Shown here: in pieces, positions 32,132 through 41,527 of the stretch | How positions within the stretch are numbered: the first letter of the stretch is position 1 | Layout of the letters: each line of letters opens with the position of its first letter | Assembly: GCF_002159735.1 (NCBI RefSeq) | Contig: NZ_NFJF01000005.1 | Span: forward strand, 124,001 to 188,000 | Length of the DNA: 64,000 nucleotides | Direction of reading: 5' to 3' | Origin: Olsenella sp. An270 | GTDB taxonomy: Bacteria > Actinomycetota > Coriobacteriia > Coriobacteriales > Atopobiaceae | Program-made: the position numbers and the translations under genes | The notes under the pieces: model-generated | What the model saw: the letters and a program-made list of their open reading frames with translations, nothing else | The model's database searches: none | Told to the model about the DNA's origin: nothing

Positions 32132-34927
32132 CTACGATTCTGTCTTCTCGGCGTAGAGCTTGAAGAGGTGGCCAACTATTCGCCCCTCATCACCGCTAAA
32201 CGTCACTCCGTAGGCACGTTCAACGGCAAAATCGAGCTCACGATGTGCTGCAATCAGCTTAGGAAAGAACGCCTCATTGTCTGGATCGTACAAATCGGCA
32301 AGCGTCACGCCATGCTGCGCGGCGCGGGCATCAAGAACAGCCTGCGCATAACCCTCAATCTCAGCACGCTGAGCCTCTGTCGGCTCAGGCCAAACAAAGT
32401 TGTTATATACAACACCGGATGAGTATCGATAGTCACTCTTTAGACGACCACACACCGTTCTCATCCATGCATTATGAAACTGTGAATGAAGCACTCCGAA
32501 ATGATATAGCGTCGCATTAGGAATCATTAAATTCGCGTCGCCGCAGCGGTCATCACTACCAATAAAACCGAGGGGAATATACTTCCTCCTCTCGGAGCTA
32601 TGACGTGGAATAACGACTGATGCTCCTGATGAGATGACTTCCATCCCTAGCTTCTGGGGCGTTTCCGCCGCTTTTTTAGTTTGCTTCCGATTACTTGATA
32701 GACGGTATTCACGCACGGCATTTATGCGCTCGCGACAAAGGGGCAGTTCTTTTAATTCGGCAAAAGACGCATCACCGAGCCAAAGACACCAGCGCCGATA
32801 CCCGTGAAGAAACTCCTTCGACCCTATCCAAGGGTGAAAGAAGCGTGCTGCCCCAGGCTCACATCTCAGAAAATCATTCTTTTCTTCATCCGTAAAGAGG
32901 TAATTACCTCCATCAATAGGCTGCGATCCAATTACCATTCTCGGAACGTCGCACAATGGCCTGGATCGGTTCCAAACAAACACATCGGGAGCATCAACAA
33001 GATACGGATTAATATTCGATGGAAGAATAGTGCGTTCGGGCAAATCTGGAGCATCGTGAACAAAGAGGCGCTTCTTCACGTCTTCACGAGAGAAGCCGAT
33101 GATGATGCAGAACACGTGGGCCTTTTCAGCTGCTTCGTTGTCCCATCGGAAAGTGTTGTGCGCGAAGTCGATGTGGAGTCCCATGTCATGCAGCGGTTTC
33201 CAGAGGTTCGCAACCTGCTCTCCCTGGCAGATGGAGTTGGTGGAGACGAGCGCGCAGCGAGTGCGCTTCCCCTCCGTGAACCTCGCCGCTTTCATGTACC
33301 AAGCGCCGCAATAGTCGATGTTTCCCGCATTCTTGGCGCCGTTGAACACGGTAAGCAGCTCGGCCTTTTGCTCCTTGCTCTGGTTACGTGCCCCGAGGAA
33401 CGGCGGGTTGCCCACGAGGTAGGTAAGGTCTTCTGGGAACACTTCAGCCCAGTCCGTTGTGAGAGCATTCCCCTCTACGAGATTCGAGAGGCTCCTCAGG
33501 GGCAGGAAATCAAAGTCGTAGTGCGGGAGAATCTCCTGCGTCTTTCGGAGCATCTGCTCCTCGGTGATCCAGAGGGCGGTCTTTGCGACCGAGACGGCGA
33601 AGTCGTTGATCTCAATGCCGTAGAACTGGTCGAGGGTCACCCTGACGGGACTCTCCAGGTAATCGAAGATGGCCGTCTGGTCGCCGAGCTCGTCCTCGAT
33701 GATGCGGTTCTCGATGGTCCTGAGCTGACGGTAGGCCTCCGTGAGGAAGTTCCCCGAGCCGCAGGCGGGATCTCCGACGGTGATGCTCGCGATCTTGTCA
33801 TGCAACCGGCCGAGCAGCTGCTTGCGCTTTCCCTCGCTCCGCTCCCCCTCGGCAGCATGCAGCTCTGCCCAGAGGTCATCAAGGAAGAGTGGCCTGAGGC
33901 ACCTGTCGATGTTCTCGACGCTCGTGTAGTGCATGCCACCCGCGTGACGGGTCTCGGGGTTGAGCGTCCCCTCGAAGACCGCCCCGAAGATGACGCCCGA
34001 GATCTCCCTCCAGTCGAAGCCCTCGGAGGCCTCGGCGATGACCGCCGCAATCTCCTCGGTCATCTGGGGGATAACTATCGACGAGTCAGAGAACAGCCCT
34101 CCGTTGATGTATGGGAAGGCGGCCAAATCCTCGTCCAGATACTCGTCCCTTTGGTCGTAGGGCGTGTCGACGACTCCAAAAAGATCGGCGAGCTTTCCGC
34201 GGAGCTTCCTTGGATCCCCCTGGCAGTACTTTCCGAACGCCCTGTGGGACTGGAGCAGCCCCGCGTCCTCAGCGTAGAGCATGAAGATGACACGAGTGAT
34301 GAGGACGTTGAGCGACCTCTGCTCCTCGGCGTCCTCATCGATGTGGTGATACTGCTTCGCCAGCGCGTCGTACAGCTTGGACACGTAGGTCCCCGCCTCG
34401 ACGGAGAGCTGCTGCTCCTTGTGGAGGCGGCTCGTCTCCTGGGAGGTGAGGAACGACAGCAGGTACGCATGATCCGGGAGCTCCTCGAGGGAGAACTCCT
34501 GGAAGCCCTCCTCAGGGCGCTCGTCATCCAGGTCGTAGAGGCGGAACGTCTCGAAGTTGCACGTCATGACCCAGCGCGGGCGCTCGGAGTACGGCAGGTT
34601 CTGGGCGTACCACATGGCCTGCTGGAAGGGCGTCACGAACGTCTTGTTCCTCAGCTCGGGCTCATCAAGGTCAACCCCAACGGACTTCTGCTCGCAGAGG
34701 AAGTGGTGGTCGCTCACGAAGACGTCTATGCGCCGACCTCGCACCTTTCGCTCGAAGTCCACGAAACCAGCAATCTCGTTAGAGGGAACTCCGAGGACGC
34801 TCTCCAAGAGGTCAATCCAGAACTTCTGGGTATCCTGTTGCTCGTTGCTCTTCCCCTCGGGGACGGCGGCGATAATGCCCTTCCAGCGCTCGACAAATGC
34901 CTTGGCCTCAGCAGTTCGTTCCATCAC
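32132..34927 (-). CDS. MmeI-like type IIL/IIG restriction-modification enzyme (N6-adenine methyltransferase fusion)
   Basis: The product is 931 aa. Near residues 66-88, the region RGRRIDVFVSDHHFLCEQKS carries a D...ExK nuclease centre. A helical spacer follows, then methyltransferase motif I GDPACGSGNFLTEAY (about residue 385) and motif IV NPPFLGA (about 505). The C-terminal part contains a target recognition domain (YSSGVVYNNFVWPEPT). In this family a single polypeptide both methylates adenine and cuts at a fixed distance. It starts with a 4-base overlap to the zinc-finger gene, so it is probably coupled to it. Confidence 0.85.
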   Translation of the reverse strand: MMERTAEAKAFVERWKGIIAAVPEGKSNEQQDTQKFWIDLLESVLGVPSNEIAGFVDFERKVRGRRIDVFVSDHHFLCEQKSVGVDLDEPELRNKTFVTPFQQAMWYAQNLPYSERPRWVMTCNFETFRLYDLDDERPEEGFQEFSLEELPDHAYLLSFLTSQETSRLHKEQQLSVEAGTYVSKLYDALAKQYHHIDEDAEEQRSLNVLITRVIFMLYAEDAGLLQSHRAFGKYCQGDPRKLRGKLADLFGVVDTPYDQRDEYLDEDLAAFPYINGGLFSDSSIVIPQMTEEIAAVIAEASEGFDWREISGVIFGAVFEGTLNPETRHAGGMHYTSVENIDRCLRPLFLDDLWAELHAAEGERSEGKRKQLLGRLHDKIASITVGDPACGSGNFLTEAYRQLRTIENRIIEDELGDQTAIFDYLESPVRVTLDQFYGIEINDFAVSVAKTALWITEEQMLRKTQEILPHYDFDFLPLRSLSNLVEGNALTTDWAEVFPEDLTYLVGNPPFLGARNQSKEQKAELLTVFNGAKNAGNIDYCGAWYMKAARFTEGKRTRCALVSTNSICQGEQVANLWKPLHDMGLHIDFAHNTFRWDNEAAEKAHVFCIIIGFSREDVKKRLFVHDAPDLPERTILPSNINPYLVDAPDVFVWNRSRPLCDVPRMVIGSQPIDGGNYLFTDEEKNDFLRCEPGAARFFHPWIGSKEFLHGYRRWCLWLGDASFAELKELPLCRERINAVREYRLSSNRKQTKKAAETPQKLGMEVISSGASVVIPRHSSERRKYIPLGFIGSDDRCGDANLMIPNATLYHFGVLHSQFHNAWMRTVCGRLKSDYRYSSGVVYNNFVWPEPTEAQRAEIEGYAQAVLDARAAQHGVTLADLYDPDNEAFFPKLIAAHRELDFAVERAYGVTFSGDEGRIVGHLFKLYAEKTES

Positions 34928-36141
34928 GCCTCCTCCATGCCGCTACCCAACAGCCCATGTCGTCTCTTCCATGTGGTTCGGCAGGCATCGCTACAGAATC
35001 TTCGGGAAGGCCCTTGGTTCGTTGAGAAGACGGTCCTCTGGCAGTTCTCGCAAGTTGACAGGTAGTGCGAGGGGTGGTCTCGAACCAGCCCCCATAGTGC
35101 GGTAGGAAGGTCATAGGAGCAAACCGAGACCTCCTCCATCATCTTGCCGCTGTACGAGAGGTGGGGCCTGTAGAGCTGAGAGTCGAGAGCGTTCAAGAGC
35201 ACGTCCGCGAGCTCCCCCTGCCCAACGCCCTCCCTATTCTCGATGACGAGGTACATCCACTTTGCCTCTTTCGGCCTGTTTTTACGTGGCTTGAAAGAGC
35301 CACGGGCGGCCTCCGCCTGTGACCCCGTTGCAAACTTAATAACGTTACAGCCTCGCAAGACTCCTATTGACGCACCAAAAAGCCCCATCCTGACTTCGGC
35401 AATGCGCCCATAAAGGGGGCACGTTGCGTCGGCGTTATAAGCGAGGTCGTTTCCCGTCACGCTGCCAGGTCGGAAAAACGGATTGAACATCACGGGAATG
35501 GCATAACCGGGCGAGTCGATTACCAGTTTCGAGCTAAAGGTCCTTCTCCCCACTCTAGAGAAGCCGGCGTCCTCGAGAAGGGTGTCAGAGCTCCTGGCCC
35601 CCTCTCTCAGAAGCGCGCCAACTCTCAGAGTGACTGAAAGCAGGTTCCTCAGAAGTACCCAGTCCTGCAAAGGCTCAACGATAAGGGGCGCCCTTCCCTC
35701 GCCGCTTGAGACGTCAGGGCACTTCGAGCAGAAGTCTCGATTCTCCACCGCTCGCGAGACGGCAAGACGGGCAGCGTTGCCAGACCGCTCAAACGCCCAT
35801 GGGTCATCATCCGACCGCTTCGCGTAGGGGTCGAAGAAACACTCTGCCAAGAGATCGTCAGGGGAGCTGACGAGCGCGCGAAAGTCTTCCCTATCCAAGG
35901 TGCGCAAGCGGAGACTATTGCCCCTGAGAAACATGGGCCCCAGCTGCTCCGCTGCGTCAGCCAAGGACTCGACGTTCTTCGCCATGAGCAGATCATTCAC
36001 CGAGTTGATTGACGGGTTGCACGGAGAGTCGGGCATGCCCGCACTCGGCACCACTCGAACAAACGAGTGCATCCCAGACCTCTGGTCCTTTGCAATGTAG
36101 AGGCCTTTTTGCGGACCGCCCATTCTGCCCCCCGTCTGCAT
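34924..36141 (-). CDS. Uncharacterised protein with C-terminal zinc finger
   Basis: The product is up to 405 aa. ATG 36141 lacks a clear ribosome site and ATG 36123 with a nearby G-run is possible. Most of the protein has no recognised domain. The end carries CENCQRTVF and RFCSDACRTTWKRR, a Cys4 treble-clef finger of the CGNR kind. It is the first gene of the operon with the MmeI-like enzyme and DUF3644 protein, and may be a DNA-binding regulator or a specificity partner. Confidence 0.65.
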   Translation of the reverse strand: MQTGGRMGGPQKGLYIAKDQRSGMHSFVRVVPSAGMPDSPCNPSINSVNDLLMAKNVESLADAAEQLGPMFLRGNSLRLRTLDREDFRALVSSPDDLLAECFFDPYAKRSDDDPWAFERSGNAARLAVSRAVENRDFCSKCPDVSSGEGRAPLIVEPLQDWVLLRNLLSVTLRVGALLREGARSSDTLLEDAGFSRVGRRTFSSKLVIDSPGYAIPVMFNPFFRPGSVTGNDLAYNADATCPLYGRIAEVRMGLFGASIGVLRGCNVIKFATGSQAEAARGSFKPRKNRPKEAKWMYLVIENREGVGQGELADVLLNALDSQLYRPHLSYSGKMMEEVSVCSYDLPTALWGLVRDHPSHYLSTCENCQRTVFSTNQGPSRRFCSDACRTTWKRRHGLLGSGMEEA

Positions 36142-36185
36142 GAAGAATAAACGTACAGCTTTCTCACAAAGAATACCTGATTTTC

Positions 36186-36215
36186 TTGACTCGTTTGCCC
36201 TAATACTGATATAGT
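36186..36215 (+). promoter_or_regulatory. Promoter for the excisionase/replication genes
   Basis: -35 TTGACT (36186-36191) and -10 TATAGT (36210-36215) with 18-bp spacing, 55 bases before the excisionase-like gene. TTGAC at the left and GTCAA just after the -10 box (36214-36218) form an inverted pair that may be an operator shared with the divergent operon. Confidence 0.65.
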
Positions 36216-36270
36216 CAATTTTGTTCAGGCTTTAGGCGGATTAACCCTATGCTTTTCGAAGGAGACGAGG

Positions 36271-36474
36271 ATGGACGCAAAGACGTCGGGCACGTCAAGC
36301 GGCGCTAAGGGCATCCGGCCGTGGAGGACTCACGAGGCGGCAAAGTGGTGCGGGATGAGCGAGCGCAGGCTCCTCGAGTTCGCGCGCGAGGGAGTCATTC
36401 CCGCGCGCAAGATCGGCGGGGTTTGGTACTTTTCTCCCCAGAAGCTCGCCGCCTTCTTCGACGTCTCCCTCTAG
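36271..36474 (+). CDS. Excisionase-like HTH_17 protein
   Basis: The product is 67 aa, ATG after AAGGAGACGAGG. The winged HTH reads RTHEAAKWCGMSERRLLEFA, then REGVIPARKIGGVWYFSPQK. This domain occurs in excisionases and in small regulators of integrative elements. It may direct excision by the distant integrase or control the following gene. Confidence 0.8.
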   Translation: MDAKTSGTSSGAKGIRPWRTHEAAKWCGMSERRLLEFAREGVIPARKIGGVWYFSPQKLAAFFDVSL

Positions 36475-36501
36475 TGCACAAGTGCGATTTGGGTTATTCC
36501 G

Positions 36502-37698
36502 ATGCCATCCGACTATCAGGGCATACTTGACGACGTGGAGATTGAGGAGGAGCCCGGCTCCTTCATGCCCGTGCTCACGCCCGAGATGAGCGACTGGCTG
36601 TTCGATGCCTCAGTCTCACTCGGCAACGCTTTCGGGGGCGGGCGCATCAAAGGGAAAACGTATCGGACAATCCAGAAGATCGTCAACGCGGTCGCGCTCT
36701 TCACGCCCAGTGACATCATCCTGTCGGACGGCAGGCAGCGTGCCACCTTCTCATATCGCCAGATGGCCACCGCCATCGGACTTAGCCCCAAATCCACAAA
36801 AACCGTTCAACAGGTACTGCGGGTCCTTTGCTTCGAGACCGAAAGCACGGACGCGGCAACGTACCGTGAGGCATACAAGCTGCTGTACGAGGAGCGAGGT
36901 GGGAGGCCCCTGCTCTCTTCCCACTTCAAGAGCGATTCACGGAAGCTCGCCTCGGCTTGGAAACTCTGCGGCATTCGTCCGAGGGCCTGCGCTCCCGTGG
37001 AACGGAGTACCGTTGCGCCGCGAGAGCCCCATTCAACCGTGCCCCAAACGCGCCCAACCGTTGTCACAGGCGAAGAAACCGTAGCCGAAAGCGCCTCGAC
37101 CGTAGTCGACCCCGTAGACATCGACCCCACTACGGTTGCCGGTCGAAGCCCGGACCTTAATGCGGCTAACGAGGCTGCCACCAGCGACTTCGGGGCCCGC
37201 TATCGCCCAAATGCCGAAGGAACCGTAGTCGATTCTTCCGAGTCAGACGGTCCCGTAGCGACCACGTTTAACACTAGTTCCCTTATAGCTCACTCCTCCG
37301 AAGACCCCGAGGGCTGGTTCTCCAGGCTAACCCGTCTCTTCCAGTACCCTCCCGGAAGGAGGGAGGCTGATACGAGAGAGGCCTTCAATAGGCTTACGGG
37401 CATGGGATATTCGCCGAGGGCCCTCTACGACGGGGCCGCGGCCTACGTGACGAGGACTCCCAAGAGCGAGCAAATGCGGTTTCCGCTCAAGTTCCTTGAG
37501 GATGTCAGCCTCGTCCGCAGCTGGTGCAAGGCCCCGCCCAGGACCCTTGATCCAACCAGGCTTTGCAAGGTGGAGTCGTACTGGGCATACCCCTTCAAGG
37601 CCGGGCTAGAGTTTGTTATATGCTCTCCTACCGCGACCAGAGAGGAAGCTTTTGACGCCGTCCGTCGCATGGTCGACGAGTACGGCAGGGAGCCCTGA
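36502..37698 (+). CDS. Putative replication/initiation protein of the element
   Basis: The product is 398 aa. The N-terminal 120 residues include a winged-helix-like part (RATFSYRQMATAIGLSPKST). A long low-complexity linker rich in TV and acidic residues follows, then a C-terminal helical domain (FNRLTGMGYSPRALYDGAAA). Position after an excisionase-like gene and the repeat-rich linker DNA suggest a replication initiator, but no family is recognised. It may equally be a DNA-binding maintenance protein. Confidence 0.5.
   Translation: MPSDYQGILDDVEIEEEPGSFMPVLTPEMSDWLFDASVSLGNAFGGGRIKGKTYRTIQKIVNAVALFTPSDIILSDGRQRATFSYRQMATAIGLSPKSTKTVQQVLRVLCFETESTDAATYREAYKLLYEERGGRPLLSSHFKSDSRKLASAWKLCGIRPRACAPVERSTVAPREPHSTVPQTRPTVVTGEETVAESASTVVDPVDIDPTTVAGRSPDLNAANEAATSDFGARYRPNAEGTVVDSSESDGPVATTFNTSSLIAHSSEDPEGWFSRLTRLFQYPPGRREADTREAFNRLTGMGYSPRALYDGAAAYVTRTPKSEQMRFPLKFLEDVSLVRSWCKAPPRTLDPTRLCKVESYWAYPFKAGLEFVICSPTATREEAFDAVRRMVDEYGREP
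37010..37260. repeat. Iteron-like CCGTAG/ACCGTTG repeats inside the putative replication gene
   Basis: Copies of CCGTAG or close variants occur near 37011, 37059, 37078, 37100, 37112, 37222 and 37252, and a complement CTACGG near 37130. They encode repeated Thr-Val steps in the linker. Plasmid initiator genes sometimes contain their own iterons, so this may be an origin; codon-level repetition of the linker could also explain it. Confidence 0.35.
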
Positions 37699-37875
37699 TG
37701 AAACTGAGCCGAAAGCTCATCGGCCCCGATTGGCGGCAGCGCGCCACCTCAATCCATGGGGATTGGTGGGGATTGTCATCCGCGCACGGTGACGGCGTGA
37801 AGTCCCCAATAGGCTCATGAGCTACCCCACGAAGAGCATCCAGCGTCCACCAATATGAGGCTGTAGGGCCTCTGT

Positions 37876-38199
37876 TTACTCACTTTCCTGTCTCAGATAT
37901 TCAATGAACTCTTTGATTGATTCCTCTCGCTTCTCCGCCGTAAGCGCCCGGCTCTCGCTGAGTTTATCTTTTCTTCTCTTCAGGAAGGCAGAGATAAAAT
38001 CAGAGTACCTTTCTGCCTTGGCCCTATTATTGCCATCTAGCGTTTCGTCGACCTCAAAGTCAGACTCATCAATCTGGACCCTCTCATCTGGCGATGTCAG
38101 CCAAAGGAGAAGGTCCGCGTATTGATCGGAGGCGGATAGGTCGAAGGATTCCTCCTCCAGTTGCACTATGACCTTTCCGTCGCTTCCACACGTTATCAT
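37876..38199 (-). CDS. Small partner of the PHP-ATPase
   Basis: The product is 107 aa. Its start overlaps the ATPase stop (ATGA), so it is translated after the ATPase. It is acidic and helical (EESFDLSASDQYADLLLWLT, then KAERYSDFISAFLKRRKDKL). No domain is recognised. Tight linkage suggests a complex or regulatory partner. Confidence 0.7.
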   Translation of the reverse strand: MITCGSDGKVIVQLEEESFDLSASDQYADLLLWLTSPDERVQIDESDFEVDETLDGNNRAKAERYSDFISAFLKRRKDKLSESRALTAEKREESIKEFIEYLRQESE

Positions 38200-40793
38200 G
38201 AGTGATCACCCACTTGGAAATTGTACTTGTTCAACCGCATCTTCAGATACCGCTCTCCGCCGTCCAGCACATCGGCTATCGATTGCTTGATTGGACTCTC
38301 GTTCAGCGGGCCGGGAACGTAGCTAATGCCGTTGTTGTCATTGTTGCAGACGATAACGGTGCGAGCGTCCCCGTTCACTATGACCGGTGCTGAGTGGCTG
38401 ACTACGAAGAACTGCACATTAAGTTTGAGCTGCTTCAGACGGTCGACGAGAAAATCTTTGATAGTCGCCACATCGAGGTTGTCCTCCGGTTGGTCGATGA
38501 CGACGTACGCCCATCTTCCAGATGCGACGCTGTCGTTTAGAAAGAGCTTCAACAGTGCTTGCGCCTTCGTCCCCGGCGACATGTCGTCTATAGGTTTCTC
38601 AGCGATCTTTATCTGGGTTTTAAGGCTGCCCGCATCGCATATCGTTGTCTTGGCCAATTCGAAGTACTTCTCGTAATGAGACCCCAGATCCCTCGAAGAG
38701 TACGATATAAATTTCCTTCCATCGAATAGCTTGTGCATGCGTCTTCTGTCCGCTTGGCGCAGGAAGGCTTCGGCCAAGGCCTGCAGGTCCTTGCTGGACG
38801 ATGCTCCCAGCAGGTTCGCGCGCTTGTCATCGTACGTCGAGTCGTCTTCGTAAAAGAGGGAGATCTCGATTGGTTCGTCGCCGTTCTGCAGCGGCACCGG
38901 ATCAATTGGCTTGTGCATGCGCTCGTATGCCGCTTGCGCTTCCTCATCTACGTGCTTCAATGAAATGCGGAGCGAGAGCAGGTCGTATAGGAATGCAGTG
39001 GCATCTTTAGTTTGTTTCTGGTATTGGGCGAGCGTTGTGGAGCCACTCGCATTGTTAGCCGTATTCAATGTCTCAGAGAACAAGGACACGAGCTCTTCGC
39101 GACGCGAAAACCAAGATGGGTCAACTTTCCCCAATCCGTCCGAGAATCGTCCGATTCGCTTGATGACTGCTTCCATGTCATTTTGGATGGCGCGCGTCTC
39201 CACTTCAAGTGCTTCAAATAGCGTGTTATCCTCGGGGTAGGAAGCATTGAACTTGATAGAACCGATGGCTTCCGATGCGGCTCTGAGCTTGTCATCTATG
39301 ACGTTAAGCGAATTCTTGGCTTTTGTTATCTGCGGTGCATCCCTTGCGGGCAGCGACGGCCCTTCTATCGTGATGCCCGAAGGTACCGCAGCATCGAGGT
39401 GGTTGATACGCAGTGGACCGTTGGGATATTTCGTGCAAAATGCCTTGAGCAGCCGCTCTCCAAGATTCAGCCAAGTTTTCAGCTCATCCGCAGCTTCCTC
39501 TGAACCTTTCCTCGCTTTCTCTTTCAATGGCGAAATGTGCTCGTCTAGAAAGGGTATCTGCTCGTACTTCCCACTCCTGTAGATCTCCTCAAGCTCCCCT
39601 TGGCCGAGGTAAAGGCACTTAGGGCGATTGCTTGTTGGAACGCCGTCCTGCATCTTGAACTTCACGCTGTCCGCATCTACGAACCTCGAGTAAGTGTCGA
39701 CTCCCTTATTTGCGAGGAGGCATGCAAGCATCGATTTCCCGCTACCCCTTGACCCTACGATGCCGTTATAGCCCGGCGAGAAATTGAGCGTGATCGGACG
39801 GCTGTTGTCCACAGCGCCGCTAACGTAGGTATTGAAGGACACTGACTCCAGAAAAGACCCAGTATTTGTCTGCGGCAGCTCCGGATATTCGTCCGACGTC
39901 TTGATACGGCTTTCGGGGTCGCTGATAGCGAGCAGCAGCGATTCAAGGTCGCCGTCAAAGTCTATCCATGTGAAGCGAGAGCCGATCTCCTCAGTCGTCT
40001 TGGCGTCGCTGAAAAATAGCGCCGCGACCGTAGTCTCAAGCTCTTCAGCCATCCCAGTCGAAATGCTTTTTCTGCTTTTAGAGCCGCCTTCAACCGCCAT
40101 GGCGTGACTGTAGTAGAAAAGACGATCTTTGTAGTCGAGATTCGCCTGGCAGTTGTTCGGGAGGTAGGAGGACAGGCTTCTGTCCTTGTTCTCGTGGGGA
40201 ATGAAGAAATGAGGTATTGCGGCGGCCTCTTTCTGGAACTCTTCGAGGAAGATTGCCTTGCCCTCGGTCATCTTAGAGAAAGACTTCGGCGATTGCGGCT
40301 GAATGGCCGGTTTGCCGTCGCTGGGTGCACCCTTCTCGGCGAGCAGGCGTTTCTCGAATAGGTGGGTGACCACCTGCGCCATTGCCCCTGCATCCTCCAT
40401 CGAGAACCAGACTATGGCATGGAAGTACTCGCCTTTCGAACCCTTTCCTAGCGTTAGGTTATATTGCTTTATTGTGTCGGGATGGAGCTTGACGTTTAGC
40501 TCAACCCCGCCAATCAACGTTTTGTTCTCTTTCGCCAGCACGCCCTGCAGCTCCGACAGCAGCTTGACATCCACGCTGTTGTGGTCCGTTACGGCAACCA
40601 CATCGAGGTCACCGCCTGTCAAGGCGTCAAAGAACTCGGACTTTTCGTAGTCCCTGCTGTAGCAGGAACTCGAGTGAATGTGCATGTCACATTTTTTGAA
40701 TGTGCCTGCAGACAGCCTCTTCGTCGTTTCAACCACGACCTTCTGTAGCAGAACGCAACGCTTTGTCACATTAATTCTCTCATTGGGGAACAT
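38196..40793 (-). CDS. PHP-domain / SMC-like ATPase (TrlF-like)
   Basis: The product is about 865 aa; the start is uncertain (ATG 40793 chosen, and GTG or TTG starts nearby are possible). The N-terminal PHP phosphoesterase domain has CDMHIHSSSCYSRD and VVAVTDHNSVD. The ATPase follows with Walker A VGSRGSGKSMLA, a long central helical region, signature-like residues, Walker B YVVIDQPEDNLD and switch His in FFVVSHSAP. Such PHP-ATPases resemble proteins annotated as TrlF-like and are frequent in variable regions. A nuclease or phosphatase action triggered by nucleotide state is likely. Defence function is inferred from context. Confidence 0.75.
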   Translation of the reverse strand: MFPNERINVTKRCVLLQKVVVETTKRLSAGTFKKCDMHIHSSSCYSRDYEKSEFFDALTGGDLDVVAVTDHNSVDVKLLSELQGVLAKENKTLIGGVELNVKLHPDTIKQYNLTLGKGSKGEYFHAIVWFSMEDAGAMAQVVTHLFEKRLLAEKGAPSDGKPAIQPQSPKSFSKMTEGKAIFLEEFQKEAAAIPHFFIPHENKDRSLSSYLPNNCQANLDYKDRLFYYSHAMAVEGGSKSRKSISTGMAEELETTVAALFFSDAKTTEEIGSRFTWIDFDGDLESLLLAISDPESRIKTSDEYPELPQTNTGSFLESVSFNTYVSGAVDNSRPITLNFSPGYNGIVGSRGSGKSMLACLLANKGVDTYSRFVDADSVKFKMQDGVPTSNRPKCLYLGQGELEEIYRSGKYEQIPFLDEHISPLKEKARKGSEEAADELKTWLNLGERLLKAFCTKYPNGPLRINHLDAAVPSGITIEGPSLPARDAPQITKAKNSLNVIDDKLRAASEAIGSIKFNASYPEDNTLFEALEVETRAIQNDMEAVIKRIGRFSDGLGKVDPSWFSRREELVSLFSETLNTANNASGSTTLAQYQKQTKDATAFLYDLLSLRISLKHVDEEAQAAYERMHKPIDPVPLQNGDEPIEISLFYEDDSTYDDKRANLLGASSSKDLQALAEAFLRQADRRRMHKLFDGRKFISYSSRDLGSHYEKYFELAKTTICDAGSLKTQIKIAEKPIDDMSPGTKAQALLKLFLNDSVASGRWAYVVIDQPEDNLDVATIKDFLVDRLKQLKLNVQFFVVSHSAPVIVNGDARTVIVCNNDNNGISYVPGPLNESPIKQSIADVLDGGERYLKMRLNKYNFQVGDHS

Positions 40794-40897
40794 TGACCGC
40801 AACAAACGCTGACGCGCAACACATCTTGTAACGAGCTAGTAGTCCGTTATCCACCTGATAAGTGCCGGCTTTTCCCACCATACGGAAAGGGCGGGCC

Positions 40898-41113
40898 ATG
40901 AGCGATATGCAAGACAAGGTAAAACTGACCAGCGGGGACACGGCACAGGAGCCGCAGAGCACATTGGAGCGGATGAGCGTTGGCGTAAGCACAGCTGTAG
41001 ACGGTATGGGCGACGCGTTGATTGTCCTTACCGCTGATGAGGACAACACTGGACGCACGCAACGGAAAGTAAGGGACATCGGCTCGCTATTTCGTAATCG
41101 AAATATCCTCTGA
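40898..41113 (+). CDS. Small ORF of unknown function
   Basis: ATG 40898, 71 aa, hydrophilic, without recognised domain; the ribosome site is weak (AAAGGGCGGG). It is the only plausible gene in the 700-bp gap between the PHP-ATPase and the Ymh-family gene. Confidence 0.35.
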   Translation: MSDMQDKVKLTSGDTAQEPQSTLERMSVGVSTAVDGMGDALIVLTADEDNTGRTQRKVRDIGSLFRNRNIL

Positions 41114-41220
41114 AATCTACCATCACTCTGCGAGGGACGATGCCCTCTTGTATGAAGCCAGCCGGGCCACCAAGTTACCAGCACTCCCCGCATGATGTGG
41201 CGGAGCTATAGTCCACTCAT

Positions 41221-41240
41221 TTGCGGTTGTCTTACCGCAA
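41221..41240. promoter_or_regulatory. Perfect 7-bp inverted repeat in a gene-free stretch
   Basis: TTGCGGT and ACCGCAA flank a 6-base loop. No T-run follows, so an operator is as likely as a terminator. The surrounding 41114-41527 shows no gene. Confidence 0.4.
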
Positions 41241-41527
41241 CTTCCTCATAGTGAAATCCCTGGTTTCATCCATCTCCCTCAGTTACATTAGAGACAACTA
41301 TGTCCTAGCGGTAGCCACAGTCAACCTGGCACAACAGAATGCTTGACGCACATGCCCCCGAGGGCAGACAAGCACGGCCACCCTTACCCACTGGAGAACG
41401 CCCTCGTCTGTTACAACACGAGAGACCACCCCATCACCCGCGAAAACGATATTAGGGCATCGGGCAGCTAGGATAATCTCCTGGAGGAGGCGCAGCCCCC
41501 CAGCACCTGACGAGAGAGGAAAGCGCT

